From: Sphingopyxis witflariensis
Lineage (GTDB): Bacteria > Pseudomonadota > Alphaproteobacteria > Sphingomonadales > Sphingomonadaceae
Direction: 5' to 3'
Length of the DNA stretch: 64,000 nucleotides
NCBI RefSeq assembly: GCF_002205635.1
Contig: NZ_NISJ01000002.1
Coordinates: forward strand, 248,001-312,000
The translations under genes and the position numbers were made by a program. The notes under the pieces are model-generated. The model saw only the letters and a program-made list of their open reading frames with translations, did not search any database and was not told the DNA's origin. Below are positions 42,688 through 51,749 of the stretch, in pieces. The stretch's first letter is position 1, and each line of letters starts with the position of its first letter.

Positions 42688-43563
42688 TCAGGCCGCGTCG
42701 CGATCGAGCCAAGGCGCAAGCCAGTGGGCATCATTCGCGGCCGCCTCACGCTTAGCTGCAAATCGCCGATCGCGATGCGCCTCGAGCGACGCGATATATC
42801 CGCGCCCGGCCCGGAGTTCGATGACGCGACGAAGGATGCGGTCCTCGACAGAATCCGCTTCGGCGCGCGGGTCGGTCAGACGCCGCCAGCGCGCAAGCAG
42901 TAATGCCGTGGATATGACATCGACTTCGCATGCGCTCTGCACTTCTTCCCATCCGCCAGCATATATCAGATTGGTGACAGCAAAGGGTGGGCACGTGATC
43001 TTGCCGGGGATGTCCAGCACGGCCAAGACTTCGGCCAAGTGGATCGGCTTCATGCGCATCCCAGCGGTGTAAGCGCGAGCAAGGTCCAGGTGGCGGGTGT
43101 GGTGGAACCCGCCATGCGCCAGCCAGCCCCAGCCTCGCGGCAAAGTCAGCCCATACCGCATGCAGCCATTGATCAGGATGGGCAGATCATGCGCCAGGCC
43201 CATCCACGTGACGATCTCGGCGTCGTCCGGTGCGTCTGCCAGCACGCGCAGGATGCCGGCGATGACGTCCCGCTCGTCGTGATCCGGCGCCGACAAGGTG
43301 ACAAAGCGAGTCACATCGACGCCGCCCTGCGCATCCTCCACCAGCAGCATCAGCGACGCCGTGGTGATGGTCTGAAAAACCCAGCGCGGGCAACTGAGCG
43401 GATCCTCGCTGCGCCGGTATCCGCGTCGACTCGGCTTGCCCTCGGCGGGCACCCAGCGCTCCATGGCCTGATACCGCTTATGGGCGGTGCCATCAAGCAC
43501 GGCGGACTCGAGGTCGAGCACGATCCACGATCGCGGGCCGCGATTCTTGGTTTCGGTTGTCAT
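42688..43563 (-). CDS. DnaQ-fold 3'-5' exonuclease-like protein (PolB-exonuclease related)
   Basis: 291 residues. Motif I is SWIVLDLES (D17, E19), motif II lies in TWMGLAHDLPILINGC, and motif III is in SACEVDVISTALLLARW, the order DEDD seen in exonuclease domains related to family B polymerases. An insert with Cys/Trp (DPLSCPRWVFQTITT) lies after motif I. It probably degrades single-stranded DNA. Downstream of the 178-residue gene with a 30-bp gap, so co-transcribed. Confidence 0.75.
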   Translation of the reverse strand: MTTETKNRGPRSWIVLDLESAVLDGTAHKRYQAMERWVPAEGKPSRRGYRRSEDPLSCPRWVFQTITTASLMLLVEDAQGGVDVTRFVTLSAPDHDERDVIAGILRVLADAPDDAEIVTWMGLAHDLPILINGCMRYGLTLPRGWGWLAHGGFHHTRHLDLARAYTAGMRMKPIHLAEVLAVLDIPGKITCPPFAVTNLIYAGGWEEVQSACEVDVISTALLLARWRRLTDPRAEADSVEDRILRRVIELRAGRGYIASLEAHRDRRFAAKREAAANDAHWLAPWLDRDAA

Positions 43564-43593
43564 AGCAATGTTCTCCTGTTCAGGTCGCAGTGG

Positions 43594-44130
43594 TCAGCCG
43601 AAGCGGACGATGGTTTCGGTCGGCACGGCGCGTGCGATCGACGTGTCGCCCCACGGGACGTGACGATTGTTGGCGAGCAGCGCGTCGCCCATTTGAGCGG
43701 CGGCGGCGCGGATACGCTTCTTGGCGAGCTTTCGGCCGGCACCGATGGCACTGGGTTTTCGATACATCCGCATCAGCGTGCCGCGCTGGTCGATGCCGAA
43801 CATCTCGTCCCGACGCATGCTGACCAGTAAGATCGGAGCGGTGTCGTTGGCTGCCCAGGGCACGAGCCCGTCGATAATGTCCACAGTCAGCATCTCGCGA
43901 TATGCGACGCTCAGACCCGCCATTTCGCGTGCCTTCGTATTTGCCCAGCTGCCGTAAACGATGTCCTTGCCGAGCGCCTGTGCGACGCGCGCCACTTCCA
44001 TGCCCACCTCGGCGTCCATCGGCATGCCGGACGACCATGCGATGGCGTCATTCGCAGGCGTGAACGCCGGCCACCCCATTTCTTGGCGGAGGGCAATCAT
44101 AATATTCTGGTGATGCACAATCATTTCCAT
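43594..44130 (-). CDS. Hypothetical island protein
   Basis: 178 residues, not recognised. Alpha/beta composition (EVARVAQALGKDIVYGSWAN, VDIIDGLVPWAANDTAPILLV) with a basic C-terminal half (YRKPSAIGAGRKLAKKRIRA). No membrane helix. It lies between two DnaQ-fold exonuclease genes in the same direction, which suggests a shared nucleic-acid role (inference). Confidence 0.6.
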   Translation of the reverse strand: MEMIVHHQNIMIALRQEMGWPAFTPANDAIAWSSGMPMDAEVGMEVARVAQALGKDIVYGSWANTKAREMAGLSVAYREMLTVDIIDGLVPWAANDTAPILLVSMRRDEMFGIDQRGTLMRMYRKPSAIGAGRKLAKKRIRAAAAQMGDALLANNRHVPWGDTSIARAVPTETIVRFG

Positions 44131-44244
44131 TTGTTAGTTCCTTTCATGATACGGCCTAAAACCGGAGCTTTTCCCCACTGTTGGGTCACTCAAATCTTCA
44201 GTTTCGGAATGGGGCGGAGCGCATGGTCGCGCTCCACTCAGCGC

Positions 44245-45126
44245 TCAGCGGTGGCGCTGATGCCAGGTGATCGGCAGCATCCGCGGCACAGGGCCGGACG
44301 GCGAGATATGCTCGCGGAACCAGCGCTCTTCTCTGGCGCATGCGCACTCATCGATCTCCATCCACCACACGCGGTAGCGCGCGTCCCATCGATATCCGCG
44401 CGCCTTGAGCAGGCCTCGCTTTTCGTATCGCGCGTTCGTCGCCTCGAACCGGACCGTTTGCCGTTCAGCGTTGGCGAGCACATCGCGCAAAATGGTGCCG
44501 CCGTGGGGCAGACGGTGCGCGAGCAGGTGCACCAGCGCGATGACGTCGGCCATCGCGCGATGCGCTTCGGAGAAGCGGCCGACCTGCATCAAAAGATGGC
44601 CTAGCTTTCGGCCATCGAACCCGGCGGCCAGCCAATCGAAATCAGCCATGGAGCATGCCCACGCCGCACCCGCGAGGCCCGGCATGAGGTTATCGATGAA
44701 GGCGATGTCGAACGCCGCCGAATGCGCAACCCGCACGTCCGCACTGGCCAACAGCCGTTCGAGCCTGTCTAGGTCGATCGTCTTGCCGCGAACATCGTTG
44801 TCGGTGATGCCGGTCAAGACCGTGATTTGTGGTGGTATCGGCATATGCGGGTCGCGCAGCGCCTGCCCGGCGCTCGCGATGCCGACGATCTCGCCGGCGT
44901 CGTCCACCTCCAGCATGACGACGGCGATGTCGATGACTTCGTCAGTCAGCGGATCGGTGCCGGTCGTTTCGGTATCGACGATCGCAATACGCCGGACGGG
45001 TCCGTCTCCGCGCACGTGGAATGGGAATTTGTCCAGTCTCGATACCCGGCGCAAAATACGGATGTCCGGGTTTTCGGCATCGCAAAGGCTCAGCGTCTCC
45101 GCTTCTTGGTGGCCAATGTCGTGCAT
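44245..45126 (-). CDS. 3'-5' exonuclease, DnaQ/epsilon-like (DEDDh)
   Basis: 293 residues. Motif I is IAIVDTETTG (D51, E53), motif II is AHSAAFDIAFID, motif III is HRAMADVIAL with the His of the DEDDh type. An extra 40 residues precede motif I. The C-terminal 85 residues (ATNARYEKRGLLKARGYRWDARYRVWWMEI in part) resemble a small module often found attached to epsilon-like exonucleases in islands. ATG 45126 follows AAGGAGAACG. Divergent from the restriction-modification genes. Confidence 0.88.
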   Translation of the reverse strand: MHDIGHQEAETLSLCDAENPDIRILRRVSRLDKFPFHVRGDGPVRRIAIVDTETTGTDPLTDEVIDIAVVMLEVDDAGEIVGIASAGQALRDPHMPIPPQITVLTGITDNDVRGKTIDLDRLERLLASADVRVAHSAAFDIAFIDNLMPGLAGAAWACSMADFDWLAAGFDGRKLGHLLMQVGRFSEAHRAMADVIALVHLLAHRLPHGGTILRDVLANAERQTVRFEATNARYEKRGLLKARGYRWDARYRVWWMEIDECACAREERWFREHISPSGPVPRMLPITWHQRHR

Positions 45127-45296
45127 GCTCGTTCTCCTTGAAGGACCGAGCGACAGCGAGGATTTTCCCCTCTGCATCTTCGGTCAAGGAGCGTGGCGCG
45201 TGTCCAAGATTTTCCCGACATCCCACAAAGCCTGTTCGTTTAGGATCTGAGCGGCTACAGCTAAAAGCCAAGTTGCTGTGTGGATTTGGGGGTTAG

Positions 45297-46832
45297 GTGC
45301 CGATACTCGATTGGATGACGCGCGGTGATGATGTTCGCGCGGCTGCGGGGGTTCCGTATCGGCTGTTGGACGCAGTGCCCGCGTTGGATGGCGGCAACGC
45401 GGCCTCCGAAAACATGCTTATTAAGGGTGACAACCTTGACGCGCTGAAGGCGCTGCTTCCCTATTACAAGGGTGCGGTGAAGTGCATATATATCGATCCG
45501 CCCTACAACACGCGGTCGGCCTTCGACCAATACGATGACAATCTTGAGCACAGCCAGTGGCTCGCGATGATCTATCCGCGCCTGGTGCTGCTGCGCGAGC
45601 TGCTCGCGGAAGGTGGTAGCATCTGGGTGTCGATTGACGACAACGAGGGCCATTATCTCAAAGTGATCATGGACGAGGTTTTCGGACGTGCCAATTTCGT
45701 CGCCAACGCAGTATGGCAGAAGCGATATTCCCGCGAGAACCGCGGTGCGATCGGCGACGTGCATGAATATATCGCTGTGTATGCCAAATCACCGGAGCGC
45801 TTCAAATTAGAGCGAAACCTAATTCCGCTCGATGAGAAGCAAGCCAAGATCTACAAAAACCCAGAAAACCCGAGGGAAACCGATCCTTCCAAGCGTTGGC
45901 GCGGCCTACCCATGACTGCTCAGGGTTTTCGACCGAACCAAATGTATGAGATTGTCGCCCCAAACGGGCAGACGCATCGACCTCCAGAGGGACGCTGCTG
46001 GTCGATGATTGAAAGTGAATTCAGAAAGCTGAAAGCGGCCGATCGCATTTATTGGGGTCGAGATGGGACCGCCCAGCCGAGCGTCATTCGATATTTATCA
46101 GAGGTTGAAGGCCTCGTTCCATGGACATGGTGGCCCCACGAAGAGGTTGGTCACACCGATGAGAGCAAGAAGGAAGCCAATGCGCTGTTTGGTGCGGATG
46201 TAAGTTTTGGCACTCCGAAGCCGGAACGTTTGGTGCAGCGTATACTCCACATCGCCAGCAATCCCGGCGACCTCGTGCTCGACAGCTTCCTCGGTTCCGG
46301 CACTACGGCTGCGGTTGCGCACAAGATGGGGCGGCGTTGGATCGGTATTGAGATGGGAGACCACGCCGAGACGCACTGCAAGCCGCGGCTCGACAAGGTG
46401 ATCGCGGGCGAACAGGGCGGCGTGTCCAAATCCGTGGGCTGGACAGGCGGCGGCGGCTATCGCTTCTACCGCCTCGGCCTGCCGGTCTTCGACGCCGACG
46501 GCCACATCACGGATGATATCGCCTTCGCGACGCTCGCCGCACACATTTGGTTCAGCGAGACCGGCACCCCGCTGACCGGGGGAGCCGATACACCCTTGCT
46601 AGGTGTGCATAAAGGCATGGCTTATGCGTTGCTTTATAACGGCATCTTGGGCGACCGGTCGGTCAGCGGCGGCAATGTTTTGACGGCTACCTTGCTTGCA
46701 CGGCTACGCGAGGAGAGCCGCTGGAATGGCCTGATGACGGTCTATGGTGAATGGAGCAAGCTGGGCGCGGCCCGACTGGCTGACGCGGACGTGACGTTCA
46801 AGCAGACGCCTTATGATGTGAGGGCGCGCTGA
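45297..46832 (+). CDS. Type III restriction-modification methyltransferase (Mod)
   Basis: 511 residues of a beta-class N6-adenine or N4-cytosine methyltransferase. Motif IV is IYIDPPYNTRS (D67-Y70) and the S-adenosylmethionine motif I is FLGSGTT (about 331-337), in that order. A target-recognition region lies between. It modifies the host copies of the recognition site and gives sequence specificity to the Res subunit, whose start overlaps its stop (ATGG/TGATGG). Confidence 0.93.
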   Translation: MPILDWMTRGDDVRAAAGVPYRLLDAVPALDGGNAASENMLIKGDNLDALKALLPYYKGAVKCIYIDPPYNTRSAFDQYDDNLEHSQWLAMIYPRLVLLRELLAEGGSIWVSIDDNEGHYLKVIMDEVFGRANFVANAVWQKRYSRENRGAIGDVHEYIAVYAKSPERFKLERNLIPLDEKQAKIYKNPENPRETDPSKRWRGLPMTAQGFRPNQMYEIVAPNGQTHRPPEGRCWSMIESEFRKLKAADRIYWGRDGTAQPSVIRYLSEVEGLVPWTWWPHEEVGHTDESKKEANALFGADVSFGTPKPERLVQRILHIASNPGDLVLDSFLGSGTTAAVAHKMGRRWIGIEMGDHAETHCKPRLDKVIAGEQGGVSKSVGWTGGGGYRFYRLGLPVFDADGHITDDIAFATLAAHIWFSETGTPLTGGADTPLLGVHKGMAYALLYNGILGDRSVSGGNVLTATLLARLREESRWNGLMTVYGEWSKLGAARLADADVTFKQTPYDVRAR

Positions 46833-49420
46833 TGGAGCTGAAGGATTATCAGCTCCGCGCGCTAGACGCATTGAGGACCTTCCTCGACCAAGCGGCAATA
46901 CGCGATCATGCCCACGCTTATACGGCCGCCTGCGCAGTGGGCCAACCGGGCGCCTATGCTGCGACCTATTCCCCGTTAGCTGGGCTGTCGGACGTTCCCT
47001 ATTGCTGCCTTCGCCTGCCGACCGGCGGCGGCAAAACCTTGCTCGCCGCCCATGCAATCGGCGTGGCGCGGGACACCTATCTCGCCCGGCGATTCCCGGT
47101 CGTGCTATGGCTCGTCACTTCAACCACCATTGCCGAGCAAACTCTGGGCGCGCTCAAGAAGGTAAGTCACCCCTATCGGCAAGCATTGGAAGCGGCCTTT
47201 GGTGGTGCTGTGCGCGTCTATGGCATCGATGAGCGAAGGCAGCTTCGCCCGCAAGATATGGCGGATGCGACAACCGTGATCGTTTCGACCGTGCAGGCGT
47301 TCCGCGTGCGCAACGCCGAAGATCGCAACGTCTATCTCGACGACGAGGAACTGGAACCGCACTTCGCCGCGCTGCCCAGCAGTGCCGATGTTACCCGGCA
47401 CGAGGAAGGCCCGCGTCGGGGCAAGCCGATCGCCAGCTTTGCCAATCTGATGAAGTTGCATCGTCCGCTGGTGATCGTCGATGAGGCGCACAACTTCACC
47501 TCCACTCTTTCAGGTGAGACGATGGGGCGCATCGCGCCTGCAGCGGTCGTGGAGTTTACTGCGACACCTGTGCGCTCGAACGTCATCGTGTCCGCCACTG
47601 CCGCCGAGCTGAAGGCGGCGGACATGATCAAGCTGCCGATCCACCTTTCGCAGCATGGTAGCTGGCAGCAGGCGATCGCACACGCTGTTGACAATCGTGC
47701 ATGGCTCGAAGGCATCGCCGTCCGTGACGGCGGCGGTATTCGGCCCATCGCGCTCTATCAGGCTCAGCCTGCGCGCGAAGGCGCCGAGGCGACCGTGGAT
47801 GTCGTCAAACGCCACCTGATCGAAGATTGCCGTATCCCAGAGGACCGGATCGCGGTGGCGACGGGCAACCAGCGTGAGCTAGACGGTATCGACCTATTCG
47901 ATCCGGCCTGCACGATTGAGCACGTCATCACCGTCGACGCCCTGAAAGAGGGCTGGGACTGCTCCTTCGCCTATGTTTTCTGTTCGCTTGCCAGCATTCG
48001 CAGCGGCGGCGCTGTGGAGCAGTTGCTCGGCCGCGTGCTGCGCATGCCGTTCGCAACGCGACGCTCGTCAGAGGAACTGAACCGCGCCTATGCCCACGTA
48101 TCCGAGCGCAATTTCTTTGATGCAGCCGAGGGCCTGAAAGATCGGCTTACCGAAATGGGCTTCGATGAGCGCACCGCACTGGAGGCGATCGTCGAACAGC
48201 CCGAGACTTTCGAGTGGCGTGAGGACCAGTCGCTGTTCACCCAGCCGGAGTTGCCCGTGCTGCACGTCCGGGACCGGCCCGATCAGAGCAATTGGACCCC
48301 CGAGATGGTCGCTGCGACCCGGATGGCCGACGACGGAGCAGGCGGAGTTGCGATCACTTTTGACACGTCTGCACCGGACGACGTGCTCCGCGAAGTAGCC
48401 GCAGCGGTTACAAGCGCCGAGGCCACGCCGACGACGGCGGTGGAGGCTTTTATTGCCCGCCGTGCCGAGTCGTTATCGCCTGCCGAGCAGGGCGAGGTGC
48501 TGACATTACCCCGGTTGGCGATTGAGCGGGACGGCCAGCTCGAAATCGTCTTCCCCGAGACGCTGGTCGACGTGGGAGGCTGGGATCTGCGACAGGTCGA
48601 CACAAGCCTGTCCGGCTTTGCGTTGACCGAGCGCCCCGACACATTCGAGATGGATGTCGATGGCGATCAGGTGGTCTACAATCGCATCGACGCCGCCGCC
48701 GAATTGGCGCTCGATGACGCGACCGATTGGGACGTGGCTGCACTGTCTCGGTGGCTTGATCGCACGACGCGCCAGCGCGACGTCTCCCAGCCTATATTCC
48801 TCGAATATTGCCGGCGCGTTGTGGAAGGTGTCATGGAGCGCGTGCCGTTGGCGCAGCTCGTGCGCGGGAAATTTGCGCTGCGAAGGGCCATTATCGCAAA
48901 AATCGTACAGCAACGCCGCGAAGCCGGCATGCGGGGCGTGCAGCTGTTGATGACCGATATCGCACCTGTTCTCGCGTTGGGTGACAACGGCTTCAGCTTC
49001 TCAAAGGCGGGCTATGATCCGCGCACGCCATATTCTGGGCCGTGGCGACCACGGAAGCACCTGTTCTCGCAGGTGGGCGATCTGAGGCACGGCGGTGAAG
49101 AATGGATGGCCGCGGTCCAAATAGACGATCACGATGCTGTCAAACACTGGGTCCGGAACGTGGATCGCACGGCATGGTCCTATTCACTGCCAACCTCGAC
49201 CGACCTGTTCTACCCGGATTTCGTCGCGGAGCTGGTGGACGGCCGCAAGCTGATCATTGAATATAAGGGTGCCGATCGCACCGATAATGCGGACAGCCGA
49301 GAAAAGAAGAATATCGGCGCGCGGCTTCAGGAAGTGAGTGACGGCAGGGTGGTCTTCCTGTGGGCAGAGCTGGATCGCGGGGGCGGCGTGGCGCGGCAAC
49401 TCGACGCGGCGATTGGATAG
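46832..49420 (+). CDS. Type III restriction enzyme, helicase-nuclease subunit (Res)
   Basis: 862 residues. Superfamily 2 helicase motifs: LPTGGGKTLL (about 62-71), VIVDEAHNF (about 216), FTATPVRS and LKEGWDCSF ... EQLLGRVLRMP (motif VI). The C-terminal endonuclease PD-(D/E)xK site is PDFVAELVDGRKLIIEYKG (P-D at about 796, E-Y-K at about 810-812). It cuts unmethylated invading DNA. Fully open frame, so the system looks functional. Confidence 0.93.
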   Translation: MELKDYQLRALDALRTFLDQAAIRDHAHAYTAACAVGQPGAYAATYSPLAGLSDVPYCCLRLPTGGGKTLLAAHAIGVARDTYLARRFPVVLWLVTSTTIAEQTLGALKKVSHPYRQALEAAFGGAVRVYGIDERRQLRPQDMADATTVIVSTVQAFRVRNAEDRNVYLDDEELEPHFAALPSSADVTRHEEGPRRGKPIASFANLMKLHRPLVIVDEAHNFTSTLSGETMGRIAPAAVVEFTATPVRSNVIVSATAAELKAADMIKLPIHLSQHGSWQQAIAHAVDNRAWLEGIAVRDGGGIRPIALYQAQPAREGAEATVDVVKRHLIEDCRIPEDRIAVATGNQRELDGIDLFDPACTIEHVITVDALKEGWDCSFAYVFCSLASIRSGGAVEQLLGRVLRMPFATRRSSEELNRAYAHVSERNFFDAAEGLKDRLTEMGFDERTALEAIVEQPETFEWREDQSLFTQPELPVLHVRDRPDQSNWTPEMVAATRMADDGAGGVAITFDTSAPDDVLREVAAAVTSAEATPTTAVEAFIARRAESLSPAEQGEVLTLPRLAIERDGQLEIVFPETLVDVGGWDLRQVDTSLSGFALTERPDTFEMDVDGDQVVYNRIDAAAELALDDATDWDVAALSRWLDRTTRQRDVSQPIFLEYCRRVVEGVMERVPLAQLVRGKFALRRAIIAKIVQQRREAGMRGVQLLMTDIAPVLALGDNGFSFSKAGYDPRTPYSGPWRPRKHLFSQVGDLRHGGEEWMAAVQIDDHDAVKHWVRNVDRTAWSYSLPTSTDLFYPDFVAELVDGRKLIIEYKGADRTDNADSREKKNIGARLQEVSDGRVVFLWAELDRGGGVARQLDAAIG

Positions 49421-49443
49421 ACCTTCTCAAATAAACGCTCCAG

Positions 49444-50286
49444 CTACCTCCGAAATCTTGGGGTGTATGACTCGATCAGGTCATGCTCTTCCTCGTCGGC
49501 TTCGAAGGTGTGTGTGTCGATGTGCAGCAGGATCGTCGCGTGCCCCTCAGCCTGATCGAACCGCTGCGCATTAAGCGCGGGGGCACGGCCGCGCCAGTTG
49601 GGCTGAAGCCACTCGCCGGGGGGCACCGGGCCCAGAGAGTCGCGAGGCATATCCGAAGGCACTGCATCTCCTTGCCGAACGGAAAGCGCCGGAAAGTCGC
49701 GCGATGTCCTTGCGTATCTGATTCTTCCGGCTCTGACGAACACGACCGCGCACATCTCCACTGTCAGATCGACATAGCGGTTCGCCACCGCCTCCCGGCT
49801 CACGTCGAAGGTGTTCGCTAGCACCTCGATGTGCGAGACGTCCGGCGGCCCGAACCCATCCAAATGCGCCTTGAACGCGGGTTTCGGCATTAGCAGACCG
49901 GCTGAGAAACGGTTCGCCTGCGCCTCCTCCTGGCGATGGAGCGAGTCCCGCCTCGTCTCTGCGAGATCGGACGAGGTGCAGCTTTTGTCGCCTCGATGCG
50001 CCGGGATGATGTAATGCCCGAGCTCGTGTCCGATCGTGAATCGTCGGCGACGATGTCCCATGCCTTTCGCGCAGAGGATGACCCCCATCGTCTTCTCGAG
50101 GTTCGTCATCAGCGCCCCGACGAATCCGTCGACCTCCAGATCACGGAACTCGCGGATGCCAACGGAGAGGGCGAACTCCTCGACCTTTATCGGTGGCGTC
50201 CAATGCGGATGGTGTTGGAAGATCACCGCCAGCAACTTCTCCGGAGAACCGCAGTCCGCGAGCTCCATGAGGAGCTCTTCATTCAT
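49444..50286 (-). CDS. ImmA/IrrE-family metallopeptidase
   Basis: 280 residues. Zinc motif HELGH at 87-91 (FTIGHELGHYIIPAH), with the third-ligand region EEAQANRFSAGLLMP. Such peptidases cleave XRE repressors; here an XRE gene overlaps its start by 4 bp (ATGA). A long C-terminal domain (about 170-280) may sense a signal. It sits between the type III system and CBASS, reading away from CBASS, and may control either (inference). Confidence 0.92.
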   Translation of the reverse strand: MNEELLMELADCGSPEKLLAVIFQHHPHWTPPIKVEEFALSVGIREFRDLEVDGFVGALMTNLEKTMGVILCAKGMGHRRRRFTIGHELGHYIIPAHRGDKSCTSSDLAETRRDSLHRQEEAQANRFSAGLLMPKPAFKAHLDGFGPPDVSHIEVLANTFDVSREAVANRYVDLTVEMCAVVFVRAGRIRYARTSRDFPALSVRQGDAVPSDMPRDSLGPVPPGEWLQPNWRGRAPALNAQRFDQAEGHATILLHIDTHTFEADEEEHDLIESYTPRFRR

Positions 50287-50597
50287 CCATTCTTTCCCTT
50301 GAGGCTGGCTGCCACGGTGCGCAGTGTGTCCCAATCCCGTGTCGAGAGTTCGCCGCCGAACTCACGGAAGAATTGCTGGGCGGCGGGATCTTCCTCCGTG
50401 TCATCGTCCGACAGAAAAGCGATGCTAACCTTGAAGTGTTCCGCCAGCTTTCGAAGCAACTCCAAGCCAGGATTGTTGCTGCTCCCGCGTTCCAGCTCCC
50501 AGATGTGCGCTTTCGACACGCCAACGGCATCCGCAACCTGCTGCAGGGACTCGCGGTTACGGGCACGCAGCTCCTTGAGCTTCGTGGACAGGGGCAA
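50283..50597 (-). CDS. XRE-family transcriptional regulator
   Basis: 104 residues. N-terminal Cro/C1 helix-turn-helix (LKELRARNRESLQQVADAVGVSKAHIWELERG in part), then an acidic tail (SDDDTEEDPAAQQFFREFGG). Coupled with the ImmA-like peptidase by a 4-bp overlap. It faces the CBASS operon across a 119-bp divergent spacer that should hold its operator. Confidence 0.92.
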   Translation of the reverse strand: MPLSTKLKELRARNRESLQQVADAVGVSKAHIWELERGSSNNPGLELLRKLAEHFKVSIAFLSDDDTEEDPAAQQFFREFGGELSTRDWDTLRTVAASLKGKNG

Positions 50598-50716
50598 CTT
50601 CGTTTCTCCTCGCGATGCCTAGGCTTGCAGCGTAAGATTTAGCTTACGACACGGCCGCAGGTATTTACAAGTTCAATTTCGTTCACTATATCTGCCGACA
50701 TGTTCAGGATGGCAAT

Positions 50717-51748
50717 ATGAGGGCACCCAGCACCAATGAGGAGGGCTCTACCTTCCCTCGCCGGATACTGACCATTGATGGCGGCGGACTGAAGGGAGCC
50801 ATGCCAGCCGCCTTTCTTGCCGAGGTAGAGCAAATTTCGGGCCAACGCATCGTCGACAACTTCGATCTGATCGCCGGCACGTCCACCGGCGGCATCATCG
50901 CGCTCGGCCTGGCCGCGGGTCTGAGCGCCACGGAAATCCTCGACTTCTATCTTACGCGCGGGCCACGGATCTTCGACCAAGAGCCGGGCGACGGTTTCTT
51001 AGCGACAACGAAAGCGGCGATGCGCCGCTTCGTCCGGTCTACCCGGCAGTTGCGCACCGCCAAATACGAGGCGTCGGCCCTTCGCTCGGAACTCGCGGCC
51101 GTGTTCGGCGAACGCCGGATAGGTGATTCCTTAACGAGGATCGTCATTCCTGCCTACGATTCGGCGAACGGCGGCCTATACGTTTTTAAGACTGCCCATC
51201 ACGAACGGTTCGCCGCAGATTGGCGGGTCTCGATGGTTGACGCGGCGCTCGCGACTGCGGCGGCACCGACCTACTTGCCCGCACACAGCTTTGACGGAGC
51301 CGCCCATCTGCTGGACGGGGGCGTTTGGGCCAACAACCCAATGGGCGTCGCAGCGCTCGAGGGTGCGACGGTGCTGGGCTGGGACATGCGCCAAGCGCGC
51401 CTCCTGTCGCTCGGCTGCACCTCGTCCATCAACCCTGCACGCCGTGTGGTCGGGTTCAAGAACGTGAAGTGGCTTATCCAAACGCTCTTCGACGGGCAGG
51501 ACAGACTGAGCCACGCAACGGCCAAGCTGCTGCTGGGGCACCCTCACACAAATCATCACCTCATGCGCATCTGCCCTGAGGTGCCGGCGGGCCACTATGC
51601 CATGGACGATGCGCGCCGGATGGACGACCTCGTTCGTATGGGCCGCTCGAACGCGCGGGCCGCCATGCCAAAAATCAAGGAATGCTTTCTGCTCGGCGGG
51701 CGGGAACCATTCGTGCCGTGCCATCCCGCCCCCGACAAGGAGAAGTAA
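50717..51748 (+). CDS. capV: CBASS effector, patatin-like phospholipase
   Basis: 343 residues. Patatin motifs: oxyanion loop DGGGLKG (21-27), nucleophile elbow GTSTGG (Ser56) and the catalytic Asp in LLDGGVWANNP. In CBASS the enzyme is switched on by the cyclic nucleotide made by the adjacent synthase and then degrades the inner membrane, killing the infected cell. The stop is 1 bp before the start of the synthase gene. The call as CBASS effector rests on this neighbour. Confidence 0.93.
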   Translation: MRAPSTNEEGSTFPRRILTIDGGGLKGAMPAAFLAEVEQISGQRIVDNFDLIAGTSTGGIIALGLAAGLSATEILDFYLTRGPRIFDQEPGDGFLATTKAAMRRFVRSTRQLRTAKYEASALRSELAAVFGERRIGDSLTRIVIPAYDSANGGLYVFKTAHHERFAADWRVSMVDAALATAAAPTYLPAHSFDGAAHLLDGGVWANNPMGVAALEGATVLGWDMRQARLLSLGCTSSINPARRVVGFKNVKWLIQTLFDGQDRLSHATAKLLLGHPHTNHHLMRICPEVPAGHYAMDDARRMDDLVRMGRSNARAAMPKIKECFLLGGREPFVPCHPAPDKEK

Positions 51749-51749
51749 C

